A stretch of DNA of 64,000 nucleotides from Sphingobacteriales bacterium (GTDB lineage Bacteria; Bacteroidota; Bacteroidia; Chitinophagales; Chitinophagaceae), in contig JACQDV010000008.1 of NCBI GenBank assembly GCA_016200915.1, positions 62,001 to 126,000 of the forward strand, written 5' to 3'. Numbering within the stretch: position 1 is the first letter of the stretch; each line of letters begins with the position of its first letter. The notes under the pieces are model-generated. The model saw nothing but the letters and a program-made list of their open reading frames with translations, was not told where the DNA came from and searched no databases. Position numbers and translations under genes: made by a program. Positions 17,452-27,536 of this stretch are shown in pieces.

Positions 17452-17603
17452 TTTCTACTTCTTCTTGTAATACCTGGCATTCTGCCGGTAATGGGCACAT
17501 TATTAATTAGCCCTTTTTCAAATTCAATTTTACTGGTTTCAAAATAAATAAAACTGCCTGTAGCAGTTAGCATTTCAATTATTCACAATAAAAATTAAAT
17601 ACA

Positions 17604-17975
17604 ATGAAAACGATTAAATTATTGTTTGCAATGCTGTTTGCATTAGCAACATTTCAATCAGCCAGTGCACAAAGTGATAAGACACAAAGAGAACCTGGCA
17701 TAAAAACAGAAAAAATAAAAGTATCCGGCACATGCAGTATGGATAAAAGGCGAATTGAAACCGCCGCAAATGCGATAGATGGTGTAAAGTCTGCGGTTTG
17801 GGATGAGTACACACAGTTACTTACTTTAAAATACAGTGTTTTTAAAAAAGATGCAGCAGATAATGTTCAAAAGAAAATTGCATCTGTTGGTAATGATACG
17901 GAAAAATACAGGGCTGATGATATGGTGTATCAAAAATTACCAGACTGCTGCCATTATCAAAGAAAACAACTTTAA
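17604..17975 (+). CDS. periplasmic HMA-like protein with degenerate metal loop
   Basis: The 123-aa protein has a signal peptide ending SASAQ and an HMA-like domain: IKVSGTCSMDKRRIETAANA, then DGVKSAVWDEYTQLLTLKYS. The usual CxxC is reduced to one Cys (CSMD). Extra cysteines sit at the C-terminus (PDCCHYQRKQL). It is probably a periplasmic metal carrier or a stress-associated helper for copper. Its 3' neighbour, 26 bases away, has four heavy-metal-binding repeats. Loss of the second Cys means it may bind metal differently from classical HMA domains. Confidence 0.75.
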   Translation: MKTIKLLFAMLFALATFQSASAQSDKTQREPGIKTEKIKVSGTCSMDKRRIETAANAIDGVKSAVWDEYTQLLTLKYSVFKKDAADNVQKKIASVGNDTEKYRADDMVYQKLPDCCHYQRKQL

Positions 17976-18001
17976 TATTTATCATCAAAAGGACAAACAA
18001 A

Positions 18002-18553
18002 ATGAAAAAAGTAATCATTCTATTAATGGCAATAACCACATCATTTGGAAGTTTCGCTCAAAAAGCAAAAGCTAATCCGGATGCGAATAAAGGCGGCACT
18101 GTAATAAGCACTTACTCTTGCCCGATGCACCCTGATGAAATGAGTGACAAACCGGGTAAATGTTCCAAGTGTGGAATGGATTTGGTTATCTCCAAAAAGG
18201 AGCAAATGAAAATGGATGTGATGAAAATATACGCCTGCCCCATGCACCCGGACGTAACAAGTGATAAGCCTGGTAAGTGTACTAAATGCGGAATGGATAT
18301 GAAAGAAACAAAGAAGATAGTACAAACCTATTCTTGTCCTATGCACCCGGATGTTACCAGTGACAAGCCAGGCAAATGCTCTAAATGCGGAATGAATTTA
18401 GCACTTTCTCCAAAAGAAAAAATGAAAATGGAAGTGATGAAAACATATACCTGTGGTATGCATCCGGATGTGGTAAGTGATAAGCCAGGCAGATGCCCAA
18501 AATGCGGAATGGGTTTGGTTGAAAAAAAACCCGTTGTAAAATCTAAATCTTAA
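18002..18553 (+). CDS. secreted protein with four tandem heavy-metal-binding (CPMH/CGM) repeats
   Basis: The 183-aa protein consists of a signal peptide (cleavage after GSFAQ, residue 20) and four copies of the heavy-metal-binding motif of the YHS-like HMBD family (PF19335) at about residues 38-61, 77-100, 110-133 and 149-172. Each copy has the pattern Y-x-C-P-M-H-P-D ... DKPGKC-x-K-C-G-M. The fourth has CGMH instead of CPMH. Spacers are rich in Lys and Met (KEQMKMDVMK, KEKMKMEVMK). HMBD domains normally occur once at the N-terminus of CusB or Cu-ATPases. A stand-alone tetramer looks like a periplasmic copper or silver sponge. A strong terminator follows. Confidence 0.85.
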   Translation: MKKVIILLMAITTSFGSFAQKAKANPDANKGGTVISTYSCPMHPDEMSDKPGKCSKCGMDLVISKKEQMKMDVMKIYACPMHPDVTSDKPGKCTKCGMDMKETKKIVQTYSCPMHPDVTSDKPGKCSKCGMNLALSPKEKMKMEVMKTYTCGMHPDVVSDKPGRCPKCGMGLVEKKPVVKSKS

Positions 18554-18558
18554 ATCAA

Positions 18559-18596
18559 AAATGGAAGCTGCATGCAGCTTCCATTTAATTTTTTTT
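18559..18596 (+). terminator. intrinsic terminator with a perfect palindrome
   Basis: AAATGGAAGCTGCA is followed immediately by its perfect complement TGCAGCTTCCATTT (18559-18586). After AA comes a run of eight T (18589-18596). Transcription of the 17-18.5 kb genes should end here, though partial readthrough to the next gene 28 bases on is possible. Confidence 0.85.
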
Positions 18597-18613
18597 AAAA
18601 AATAATAAAAAAT

Positions 18614-19249
18614 ATGAAACATTCAATAATAGGTTTTTTAGCAATAGCAGTATTAGCACTTGCAGCCTGCAACAACGGCAGCAAGACTGCAGAAAAAAAA
18701 GATACTATGAACAGTGACCAAATGGCCAAGATGGATTCAAGTGCTGCTACTTCAACAGAAAAAGTAGATGCCCCGGTTATCAAAGCATCGTTCGCCAACG
18801 TAAGTGCTGATGTAGCGGCTCATATTAAAGAAGTGGCCAGCCATTATTTTCACATTAAACATGCTTTGGTAGGCCACGATGCTGCTGAAGCAAAGAAGGG
18901 TGCTGCCATGATGCTCCAGGTGATTAGCCAATTTGATAATTCCTTATTGGCTGCCAACCAGAAAGCTGCATACACTGAACATATCAGTGCAATTAAGGAA
19001 CATGCTGACGCTATTATTAAAAGTGCAGATATCAATGCTGAAAGAATACATTTTAGTGAATTATCAACGCACACGTATGAATTGATAAAAGCATTCGGAG
19101 TTGGTAAAAAAATCTATTATGATCATTGCCCGATGGCACTGGACAATAAAGGCGCAAACTGGTTAAGTGAAAGTGCTGCAATACAAAACCCCTATTTCAA
19201 AGGAACGGAAATGAATGCCTGTGTAAAAATAGAACAGGTGATTGAATAG
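18614..19249 (+). CDS. DUF3347 lipoprotein
   Basis: The 211-aa lipoprotein has a lipobox (LALAACNNG). After a short linker it carries a DUF3347 domain of about 150 residues with HIKEVASHYFHIKHALVGHD and the C-terminal block IYYDHCPMALDNKGANWLSE, where the CPM pair is the likely metal ligand. DUF3347 domains occur fused to CusB adaptors or beside them in Bacteroidota and are thought to bind copper. It lies directly upstream of the Cu-ATPase, facing the periplasm, and would capture or pass on the exported ion. Confidence 0.85.
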   Translation: MKHSIIGFLAIAVLALAACNNGSKTAEKKDTMNSDQMAKMDSSAATSTEKVDAPVIKASFANVSADVAAHIKEVASHYFHIKHALVGHDAAEAKKGAAMMLQVISQFDNSLLAANQKAAYTEHISAIKEHADAIIKSADINAERIHFSELSTHTYELIKAFGVGKKIYYDHCPMALDNKGANWLSESAAIQNPYFKGTEMNACVKIEQVIE

Positions 19250-19334
19250 GATTTTAGTTTGGTCAATTGGTAACCGGAAACATGCATTGAGCATATAAAT
19301 AAATTAGCACTGCATGTTTTATAAATAGAAGAAT

Positions 19335-21779
19335 ATGACGCAACCATCTCCTGATAATCATGTTCATCCAGTTGCAGAAAGTACTGGTGATAAATATTAT
19401 TGCCCCATGCATTGCGAAGGGGATAAGGTTTACGACAAGCCCGGCAATTGCCCGGTTTGCGGAATGCATTTAGTGAATAAACCATTCGATGAAAATAAGG
19501 AAGCAGGAAAAGAAACGTGCAAACACTGCAATCATACAGCTTCTGCGGGTAAGGGTGATAAATATTATTGCCCCATGCATTGTGAAGGTGATAAGTTGTA
19601 TGACAAGCCTGGTAACTGTCCTGTATGCGGAATGAATTTAGAAAAAGTTCCTGCTGCAGCAAAGAAAGTTCAATACACCTGCCCGATGCATCCTGAGATC
19701 ATAAAAGATGCACCGGGTTCCTGTCCCATTTGCGGAATGGATCTCGTTCCCTTGCAGCCTGCCATAGACGAAGAAAATAAAACGTACAATGACCTGCTGA
19801 AGAAGTTTAAGGTAGCAGTGCTGTTCACCCTTCCTGTTCTTGTTATTGCGATGTCTGATATGATCCCTAACAATCCTTTGCTGAAAATTATGCATCAGCA
19901 GATATGGAACTGGATTCAATTTGCCCTCTCAATTCCCGTAGTGTTTTACGCCACCTGGATGTTTTTTAAAAGAGCATGGACTTCTGTTGTCACCTGGAAT
20001 TTAAACATGTTTACTCTTATAGGTATTGGAAGCGGTGTCGCATTTATTTTTAGTGTAGTAGCCATGTTATTTCCTGGTATTTTTCCTGCCCAGTTCAAAA
20101 CAGCAAGCGGAACTGTGTTTGTATATTTTGAAGCCACTACTGTTATCCTCACATTGATATTACTGGGCCAGCTCCTGGAAGCAAGGGCACACAGAAGAAC
20201 AAGCGGAGCAATAAAAGCATTATTAAAATTAGTTCCATCGGAAGCCATCCTGGTTACAAACGGAGAAGAAAAAATTATACCGATAGATGAAATAAAAAAA
20301 GGCGATCAGTTAAGGATTAAGCCGGGAGAAAAAATTCCTGTTGATGGTAAATTATTACAAGGCACTGCAACCATTGATGAAGCTATGATAACCGGAGAGC
20401 CGGTTCCTGTTGATAAAAAGGAAGCCGATAGCCTAACTGCAGGTACAATAAATACAACCTCTTCATTTGTGATGGAAGCAGAAAAAGTTGGCGCAGAAAC
20501 TTTGCTGTCCCGTATCATTCAAATGGTGAATGATGCAAGCCGCTCTAAAGCACCTATCCAAAAACTGGCAGATAAAATTTCCGGGTACTTTGTTCCGGTT
20601 GTTGTTATCATCGCGGCACTCACATTTAGTGCCTGGGTACTGTTTGGGCCTGAACCAAGGTATGTTTATGCTTTTGTAAATGCGATTGCAGTACTCATCA
20701 TTGCCTGTCCCTGTGCTTTGGGCCTGGCCACTCCCATGTCCGTGATGGTGGGCGTAGGCAGAGGAGCACAATCGGGTGTATTAATTAAAAATGCCGAGGC
20801 ATTGGAAAAAATGAATAAAATTGATACCCTCATCATTGACAAAACAGGCACCATCACAGAAGGAAAACCGTCTGTTGAAAAAATAGTTGCAGCTGCAAAT
20901 TTTAACGAGGATGATCTGTTGCAAAAAATAAGTTCGCTTAATAAACAAAGCGAACATCCATTAGCCACCGCAGTAGTAAAATATGCTGGTGAAAGGAAAC
21001 TGTCTTTTTCTGAGGTAAAAGATTTTAAAACTATTGCCGGTAAAGGTGTAACAGGTACTGTTGACAACACAACAATAGCACTCGGAAATAAAAAGCTCAT
21101 GGAGGAAATAAATACCGTTATTCCTGAAAGTCTTGCAGGACAGGTTTACCAGGAACAGGCAACCGGCAAAACAGTTTCCTATATTTCAATAGGTGGAACT
21201 GCTGCAGGTTATATCACTATTACAGACAAAATAAAAAGCAACAGCAAAGCAGCAATTGAAGAACTTTTAAAAAATAAAATAGAAGTGATCATGCTTACAG
21301 GCGATAATGCAAGCACAGCAAAAGCAGTTGCAGATGAACTCAATTTAACAGGTTATAAAGCAGAATACTTACCAGAAGATAAGTTGAATGAGATAAAGCG
21401 TTTACAGGCAGAAGGTAAAGTAGTAGCGATGGCAGGCGATGGCATCAATGATGCACCAGCACTGGCGCAGGCAGATATAGGTATTGGTATGGGAACAGGC
21501 ACCGACGTGGCAATCGAAAGTGCTGAAATTACTTTGGTAAAAGGCGATTTGCAGGGCATTGTAAAAGCAGAAAAATTAAGTAAGGCAGTGATGAGAAATA
21601 TTAAACAGAATTTATTCTTTGCTTTTATATATAATGTTATAGGAGTTCCTGTTGCTGCCGGAATATTATTTCCATTTTTTGGCATCTTGTTGTCGCCAAT
21701 GATAGCCGCCGCAGCAATGAGCATCAGTTCCGTCTCAGTGATCGGGAATTCTTTAAGGTTAAGAAATTTGAAATTGTAA
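19335..21779 (+). CDS. copA-like: Cu(I)/Ag(I) P1B-type ATPase with three N-terminal metal-binding repeats
   Basis: The 814-aa protein begins with three HMBD repeats instead of HMA domains: about residues 21-46, 77-102 (both YYCPMHCEGDK...CPVCGM) and 114-137 (YTCPMHPEIIKDAPGSCPIC). TCKHCNH lies between the first two. The P-type core is complete: TGEP actuator, CPC at 458-460 (ACPCALGLATP, typical of Cu pumps), phosphorylation site DKTGT at D502, SEHPLA and GDGINDAP near 700. It exports Cu(I) or Ag(I) from the cytoplasm. The cusA gene starts 12 bases after its stop, so they share a transcript. All motifs look intact. Confidence 0.95.
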   Translation: MTQPSPDNHVHPVAESTGDKYYCPMHCEGDKVYDKPGNCPVCGMHLVNKPFDENKEAGKETCKHCNHTASAGKGDKYYCPMHCEGDKLYDKPGNCPVCGMNLEKVPAAAKKVQYTCPMHPEIIKDAPGSCPICGMDLVPLQPAIDEENKTYNDLLKKFKVAVLFTLPVLVIAMSDMIPNNPLLKIMHQQIWNWIQFALSIPVVFYATWMFFKRAWTSVVTWNLNMFTLIGIGSGVAFIFSVVAMLFPGIFPAQFKTASGTVFVYFEATTVILTLILLGQLLEARAHRRTSGAIKALLKLVPSEAILVTNGEEKIIPIDEIKKGDQLRIKPGEKIPVDGKLLQGTATIDEAMITGEPVPVDKKEADSLTAGTINTTSSFVMEAEKVGAETLLSRIIQMVNDASRSKAPIQKLADKISGYFVPVVVIIAALTFSAWVLFGPEPRYVYAFVNAIAVLIIACPCALGLATPMSVMVGVGRGAQSGVLIKNAEALEKMNKIDTLIIDKTGTITEGKPSVEKIVAAANFNEDDLLQKISSLNKQSEHPLATAVVKYAGERKLSFSEVKDFKTIAGKGVTGTVDNTTIALGNKKLMEEINTVIPESLAGQVYQEQATGKTVSYISIGGTAAGYITITDKIKSNSKAAIEELLKNKIEVIMLTGDNASTAKAVADELNLTGYKAEYLPEDKLNEIKRLQAEGKVVAMAGDGINDAPALAQADIGIGMGTGTDVAIESAEITLVKGDLQGIVKAEKLSKAVMRNIKQNLFFAFIYNVIGVPVAAGILFPFFGILLSPMIAAAAMSISSVSVIGNSLRLRNLKL

Positions 21780-21791
21780 AAACATAAAATT

Positions 21792-24700
21792 ATGGTTCAA
21801 AAATTAATTGAACTGGCTTTACGCAACAGACTTATCGTCCTGCTCATTGCAGGCAGCCTTTTTGCGTGGGGCATTTATTCGGTAAAACAAAACCCGATAG
21901 ATGCCATACCAGACCTTTCAGAAAACCAGGTGATTGTTTTTACCGAATGGATGGGGCGCAGCCCGCAAGTAATAGAAGACCAGGTAACCTATCCGTTAGT
22001 GAGCAACCTGCAGGGTATTCCAAAGATTAAAAACATACGTGGTACTTCCATGTTCGGGATGAGTTTTGTGTATGTGATCTTTGAAGATAACGTTGACGTT
22101 TACTGGGCAAGAACAAGAGTGCTGGAAAGATTGAATTATGCACAGCGTTTATTATCGCAGGGGGTAACGCCATCATTGGGGCCGGATGGAACTGGCGTTG
22201 GCCATGTATTCTGGTACACCATTGATGCAAGGGATATGGATTTAGGTGAGCAAAGAGCATTGCAGGATTGGTATGTAAAATTGGCGTTGCAAACAGTTCC
22301 CGGTGTAGCTGAAGTAGCTTCATTCGGCGGTTTTGAAAAACAGTATCAATTAGTTGTTGATCCGGTGAAACTGCAATTTTATAAAGTGTCGCTGATGGAT
22401 GTAATGAATAAAGTGAAAGCCAATAACAATGATGTGGGTGGAAGGAAATTTGAAATGAGTGATATGGCTTACATCATCCGTGGATTGGGTTATGTAAAAA
22501 ATAAAGACGACCTGGAAAGTATTGCGGTAGGTAATTACAATGGCATTCCGGTGAGGGTTAAAGACATTGCATCTGTTCAAATGGGAGGTGACCTGCGGTT
22601 GGGAATCTTTGATGAAAATGGTGAGGGTGAAAAAGTAGGCGGCATCGTGGTGATGCGGTATGGTGAGAATGCAGAAAAAGTAATTGAAGCCATAAAGAAG
22701 AAAATGGGTGAAGTGCAAAAAGGTTTACCTAAGGGAGTAAGTTTTAATGTAGCTTATGACAGGAGCAGCTTAATTGAAGCATCTATTGAAAACATCAAAA
22801 GCAAATTGATTGAAGAAATTGCAGTGGTTTGCATCATCGTTATTCTTTTTCTTTTTCACTGGAGGAGTGCATTAAGCATCATTATACAAATTCCCATTAC
22901 CATTGCAGTGAGTTTTATTTTACTCAATGCCTTTGGCGTATCATCCAACATTATGTCGCTTACCGGTATTGCGCTGGCAATCGGGGTTATTGTAGATAAC
23001 GGGATCATCATGTCGGAGAACTCCTACCGCAATCTATCAGAATGGCAAAATAACCCAGCAAATAAAAAAGCATAGCATGAAAAAATTATTCAAAAGGAAT
23101 TATACAAAAATACCGGAAGATGTAAGGATGAGTATTATTGAAAGCTCCTGCAAGCAGGTATCAAGAGGCGTATTCTTTTCTACCATTATCATCATCGCAT
23201 CATTTCTACCGGTGTTCCTGCTTACAGGTCAGGAAGGAAAACTGTTTGGACCGTTAGCTTATACCAAAACTTTCATCTTAATAGTGGACGCTATTTTAGT
23301 GATAACATTAGCGCCTGTACTCATTTCTTTTTTTATGAAAGGCAGATTCAGGCCGGAAAGTTCCAATCCTGTAAACAGGGTGTTGGAAAAAATATATGAG
23401 CCATTAATAAGGCTATGTCTAAAGTGGAGAAAAACAACCATTGGTATTAATATCATCGCTTTGTTAATCAGTATCCCATTATTAATGAGTTTGGGAAAGG
23501 AATTTATGCCACCATTAGACGAAGGTTCAATTTTATTTATGCCGGTTACACTGCCTGATGTATCCAATGCAGAAGTAAAAAGATTATTGCAGGTGCAGGA
23601 CAGAATTATTAAATCAGTACCGGAAGTAGAAAACGTGTTGGGCAAAGCAGGAAGGGCTAATACGGCTACCGACAATTCTCCGATTAGTATGATTGAGACG
23701 ATTATTTTATTGAAACCGAAATCTGAATGGCGGAAAGGGATGGAAAAGAAGGATATTATCAATGAACTCAACTCTAAGCTGCAAATTCCCGGCGTAACTA
23801 ACGGTTGGACGCAGCCAATCATCAACCGTATCAATATGCTGTCAACCGGTATCCGTACTGATGTGGGCGTAAAAGTATATGGACAGAATTTAGATACCAT
23901 CAATCTCTTTGCACAAACCATAAAAAAAGAACTGGAAGGGATAAGCGGCGTGAAAGATTTATATGCAGAACCAATTACCGGGGGTAAGTACATTGATATA
24001 ATTATAAAGCGGGATGAAATAGCTCGCTACGGTTTAAGTGTGGATGATGTAAATATGGTAGTGGAAAGTGCATTGGGCGGAATGAAACTGACAACAACGG
24101 TAGAAGGCCGTCAACGCTTTTCAGTGAATGCCAGATTTGGCCAGGACTTTCGCAATAACCTGGGCGACCTCAAACGCTTACAGGTACAGACAATGAATTT
24201 CGGCCCCATACCATTAGAAGCGGTTGCTGATATAAAAATAACAGAAGGCCCGCCAATGATAAATTCTGAAAATGCTTTATTGAGAGGCACTGTATTGTTT
24301 AATGTACGGGACAGGGATTTGGGCGGCACAGTTGCAGAAGCACAACAAAAATTAAATTCCATGTTACAGAAATTACCGAAAGGGTATTTTCTTGAATGGA
24401 GCGGTCAATATGAAAACCTGATAAGAAGCGAAAAGACATTGAAACTTATTTTGCCCATTGTACTACTGATTATTTTCCTCTGTATGTATTTCGCTTTTCA
24501 TTCAGCGAGGGAAGCCTTCTTCAGTTTAATATCAGTACCGTTTGCATTAATAGGCGGCGCTTATATGATTTACTTCTGGGGCGTTAATTTATCTGTTGCT
24601 GTTTCAGTAGGTTTCATTGCCTTGTTTGGATTAGCGGTAGAAACCGGTATTGTAATGGTAATTTATCTGAATGATGCGATGCAGCAATTAGTAGCATTAA

Positions 24701-25002
24701 AAGGTAATTCAAAAGAAACCATTACAAAGGCCGATTTGAAAGAGTATGTAATTGCTGGCGCTGCTAAACGGTTACGTCCCAAACTAATGACGGTATGTGT
24801 ATCACTGTTTGCATTAATTCCAATTTTGTGGAGCAGCGGTGTTGGCAGCGATGTAATGAAACCGATTGTACTGCCAATGATAGGCGGTGTATTAACTTCT
24901 GCAACACATATTCTTTTAGTTACCCCACTAATTTTTTTAATGACAAAAGAATATGAGTTAAGAAAGCATGGCAAACTGGAAGTATTAGATGCTAAACATT
25001 AA
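21792..25002 (+). pseudogene. cusA: CusA heavy-metal RND pump gene split by a frameshift (21792-23075 and 23077-25002)
   Basis: Two adjoining frames (427 and 641 aa) together make a normal-length CusA of about 1070 aa. The first ends inside the cytoplasmic loop after TM4 (VDNGIIMSENSYRNLSEWQN), then TAG. The second begins 1 base later with MKKLFKRNYTKIPEDVRMSI and continues through TM5-12. Deleting one A from the A6 run at 23064-23069 joins them without loss. Cus-type features are visible: GRANTATDNSPISMIETI and the Met in NMLSTGIRTDVG, a region with copper-binding Met in E. coli CusA. The cause may be an assembly error, a recent mutation, or true expression as two halves. Cu-ATPase, cusC and two cusB genes surround it. 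Confidence 0.85.
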
Positions 25003-25006
25003 TAGT

Positions 25007-26260
25007 ATGAAAAAACAAATAACAATATCGCTTGCATTTGTATTTAGCTTGTTTTCAGCGACAGCCCAAACTGTTAGTCTTGATAGCATTATCAATACTA
25101 TTCAAAAAAACAATCCTTCATTAAAGATGTATGACGCAGATATTCGTTCATCAGACGAAGCAGCTAAGGGGGCAAGGAATTGGGATGCACCAACTGTTGG
25201 TACTGGTCTCTGGATGACCCCGTACAATCCAAAATACTGGAAGAAAGGCGACAACGGTGCTTTTGGTATGGGACAATATCAAATTTCTGCGGAACAGATG
25301 TTTCCCAATAAAAAGAGGCTGGATGCAGAAGAAAAATATTTGCAGTCAGTTTCGTCTGTTGATGCTGAAAGAAAAAAGGCCACACTGAATGAATTGGTGG
25401 CTGCGGCGAAAAAGAATTATTATGAATGGATAATTATTAAAAAGAAATTAAGCGTACTTGACCAAGATGAGAAGCTGCTGAACTTTATGATACAGAGTGC
25501 GGAGATAAGGTATAAAAATGGTTTGGGTAAAATCAATGCCTATTATAAAGCGAAAGCTGCCATTGGAAATATCCAGAACATGCGGTTGATGCTGGAAAAT
25601 GAAATAAAGCAGCGCAGGATTATTCTAAACACTTTGATGAGCAGGGATAAATTATTTCCTTTCGATGTTGATACTATGTATGTGGTAAAAAATTATTCAG
25701 CTACTGCATTTGACAGCACAACTTTTATTAATTCCAGGAGCGATATTAAAGCCATTGAAAAAAGCATAGCAGTTAATTATCTGCAACAGAGTGCAGAGAA
25801 GGCAAAGCTAAAGCCTGAGTTTGGCGTTCGTTATGAACACATGTTTGGCTTTGGAGGTTTGCCAATGCAATACACATTATTAGGTACTGTAAAAATCCCT
25901 TTAACCAAATGGTCTTCCCGTTCTGCAAAAGCAAATGTTGAAAGTTTAAAGTGGAAGACGGAATCGCTATATCAGCAAAAGCAAACAATAGTGAACGAGG
26001 CAACAGGTATGGCTTATGGTATGCAGAATGATATTGAAGTAAAGAAAAAGCAAATCAAATTATTTGATGAAAATATTATTCCTGCATTACGCAAAAATTT
26101 TCAAACCATGCAATTGGCGTATGAACAAAATACTGAAGAACTCTTTTCACTGTTTGATGCCTGGGAAACCCTTAATATGACACAACTGGAATACCTGCAA
26201 CAGCTTCAGGATTTATTAATGATGCAGGTTGCACTGGAAAAAGTTTTAGAAATAAAATAA
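25007..26260 (+). CDS. cusC-like: TolC-family outer-membrane channel (CusC-like)
   Basis: The 417-aa protein has a signal peptide (ending SATAQ) and the TolC pattern of two long helical hairpin repeats (SLDSIINTIQKNNPSLKMYD; YKAKAAIGNIQNMRLMLENE; and near the end EELFSLFDAWETLNMTQLEY). It forms the outer-membrane tunnel of the tripartite pump. The ATG at 25007 is used because the upstream ATG at 24989 lies inside the cusA end and would disrupt the signal peptide. The 4-base spacing to the cusA stop supports coupling. It is somewhat shorter than proteobacterial CusC (about 460 aa), as usual in Bacteroidota. Confidence 0.9.
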   Translation: MKKQITISLAFVFSLFSATAQTVSLDSIINTIQKNNPSLKMYDADIRSSDEAAKGARNWDAPTVGTGLWMTPYNPKYWKKGDNGAFGMGQYQISAEQMFPNKKRLDAEEKYLQSVSSVDAERKKATLNELVAAAKKNYYEWIIIKKKLSVLDQDEKLLNFMIQSAEIRYKNGLGKINAYYKAKAAIGNIQNMRLMLENEIKQRRIILNTLMSRDKLFPFDVDTMYVVKNYSATAFDSTTFINSRSDIKAIEKSIAVNYLQQSAEKAKLKPEFGVRYEHMFGFGGLPMQYTLLGTVKIPLTKWSSRSAKANVESLKWKTESLYQQKQTIVNEATGMAYGMQNDIEVKKKQIKLFDENIIPALRKNFQTMQLAYEQNTEELFSLFDAWETLNMTQLEYLQQLQDLLMMQVALEKVLEIK

Positions 26261-26268
26261 CGATAACC

Positions 26269-27534
26269 ATGCTGAAACAAACTCTGCATATAAAAAAAAC
26301 GGTGCTGTATCTTTTTGTGATGCTGGCTGTAATTATTGTTGGCTGTAATTCTTCGGGTAAAGATGACAAGGCAAATGCGACAGGCAAACAACAATACCGC
26401 TGCCCCATGCACCATGAAATTGTACGTGATAAACCTGGTAATTGCCCGATATGCGGCATGGACTTAGTTCCATTTGGTGGAGATGAAAAAGCTCTTACAG
26501 ATGTTAACCTTAATACACTTTTAAAGCCAACAAACAGTTATGTAATATCAACTATCCCAACAATAGCCATTCAGCAAAGTGAAGAACAAGTTGAGGTGGA
26601 AGCATTGGGAATGGTGCAGTACGATACCCGTGAAGTAGGTTCTGTTTCTGCAAGGGTAAACGGACGTATTGAAAAACTTTACCTAAGATATACTTTCCAG
26701 GATGTAAGTAAAGGACAAAAGGTAATGGATATTTACAGCCCTGAATTATTGACTGCACAACAAAATTTATTATTCCTTATTAAAAGTGATGCAGCCAACA
26801 CCTCATTTATCAATGCTGCAAAAGAAAAATTGTTATTGCTTGGTATGAGCAATGAACAACTGCAACAGGTAATTCAATCCGGGAAACCTTCTTTAACTGT
26901 ACCTGTTTACAGCAATTACAATGGTCATATACACGATGCACTAAGTATGAATACATCAATCTCAGCATCACCCTCAATGAATAATGCCGAACCAATTACA
27001 ACACGGGAATTGATGCTTAAAGAAGGAATGTATGTGCAGAAAGGACAAACCTTGTTGTCAGTATATAATCCACATAAACTTTGGGCAGTGCTGAATATTT
27101 ATACAGACGCTCAAACCTTAGTCAAAGCCGGGAACACAGTTCGTATTGTTCCTGAAACAGCCCCCGGTAAAGACTTCAGGGCAAAGATTGATTTTATTGA
27201 ACCATTCTTTAGGGAAGGCAGCAAGACATTGACAGCAAGAGTATATTTTGAAAATCATGAAATGAATATACCCGTTGGCAGCAAGGTTAAGGCAACCATC
27301 TTTGGTAATAAAATAAATGCTGACTGGTTGCCAAAAGATGCAGTCATTTCTCTGGGACTGGATAAAATTGTATTTAAAAAATATGGAACTGTTTTTAAAG
27401 CGTTGAAAGTTAAAACAGGTTTGAGTTACAATAATAAAATTCAAATCATAGATGGCTTAACCCCTTATGATGCAGTAGCAGCTAATGCACAGTTTCTAAT
27501 GGATAGCGAAAGTTTTATAAAAGTAAATGAATAG
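26269..27534 (+). CDS. cusB-like: CusB periplasmic adaptor with HMBD domain (first copy)
   Basis: The 421-aa lipoprotein (lipobox IIVGCNSSG) has an HMBD motif (YRCPMHHEIVRDKPGNCPIC) at about residues 43-66. The adaptor core follows: first beta-barrel/lipoyl strand (EALGMVQYDTREVGSVSARV), helical hairpin (ELLTAQQNLLFLIKS) and beta-barrel (FRAKIDFIEPFFREGSKTLT). It links CusA to the channel and takes metal from periplasmic carriers. It lies 8 bases after the cusC-like gene and is followed after 2 bases by a second adaptor gene. Two different adaptors suggest either a heteromeric adaptor ring or one for each pump version. Confidence 0.92.
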   Translation: MLKQTLHIKKTVLYLFVMLAVIIVGCNSSGKDDKANATGKQQYRCPMHHEIVRDKPGNCPICGMDLVPFGGDEKALTDVNLNTLLKPTNSYVISTIPTIAIQQSEEQVEVEALGMVQYDTREVGSVSARVNGRIEKLYLRYTFQDVSKGQKVMDIYSPELLTAQQNLLFLIKSDAANTSFINAAKEKLLLLGMSNEQLQQVIQSGKPSLTVPVYSNYNGHIHDALSMNTSISASPSMNNAEPITTRELMLKEGMYVQKGQTLLSVYNPHKLWAVLNIYTDAQTLVKAGNTVRIVPETAPGKDFRAKIDFIEPFFREGSKTLTARVYFENHEMNIPVGSKVKATIFGNKINADWLPKDAVISLGLDKIVFKKYGTVFKALKVKTGLSYNNKIQIIDGLTPYDAVAANAQFLMDSESFIKVNE

Positions 27535-27536
27535 TT

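Noticed and set aside
18110-18520. Regular DNA repeats resembling a CRISPR or tandem repeat array
   Set aside because: They are the codons of four protein repeats in frame, with protein-level conservation. Spacers are coding and not unique.
23061-23080. Programmed frameshift in cusA
   Set aside because: The change needed is +1 on an A6 run with no known +1 slippery pattern and no stimulator seen, and related pumps are normally one frame. An indel or sequencing error is simpler.
23259-23993. Antisense open frame of 244 codons inside cusA
   Set aside because: Long antisense frames are common opposite RND genes with this codon use. The sense strand has clear CusA motifs and the antisense product matches nothing I know.
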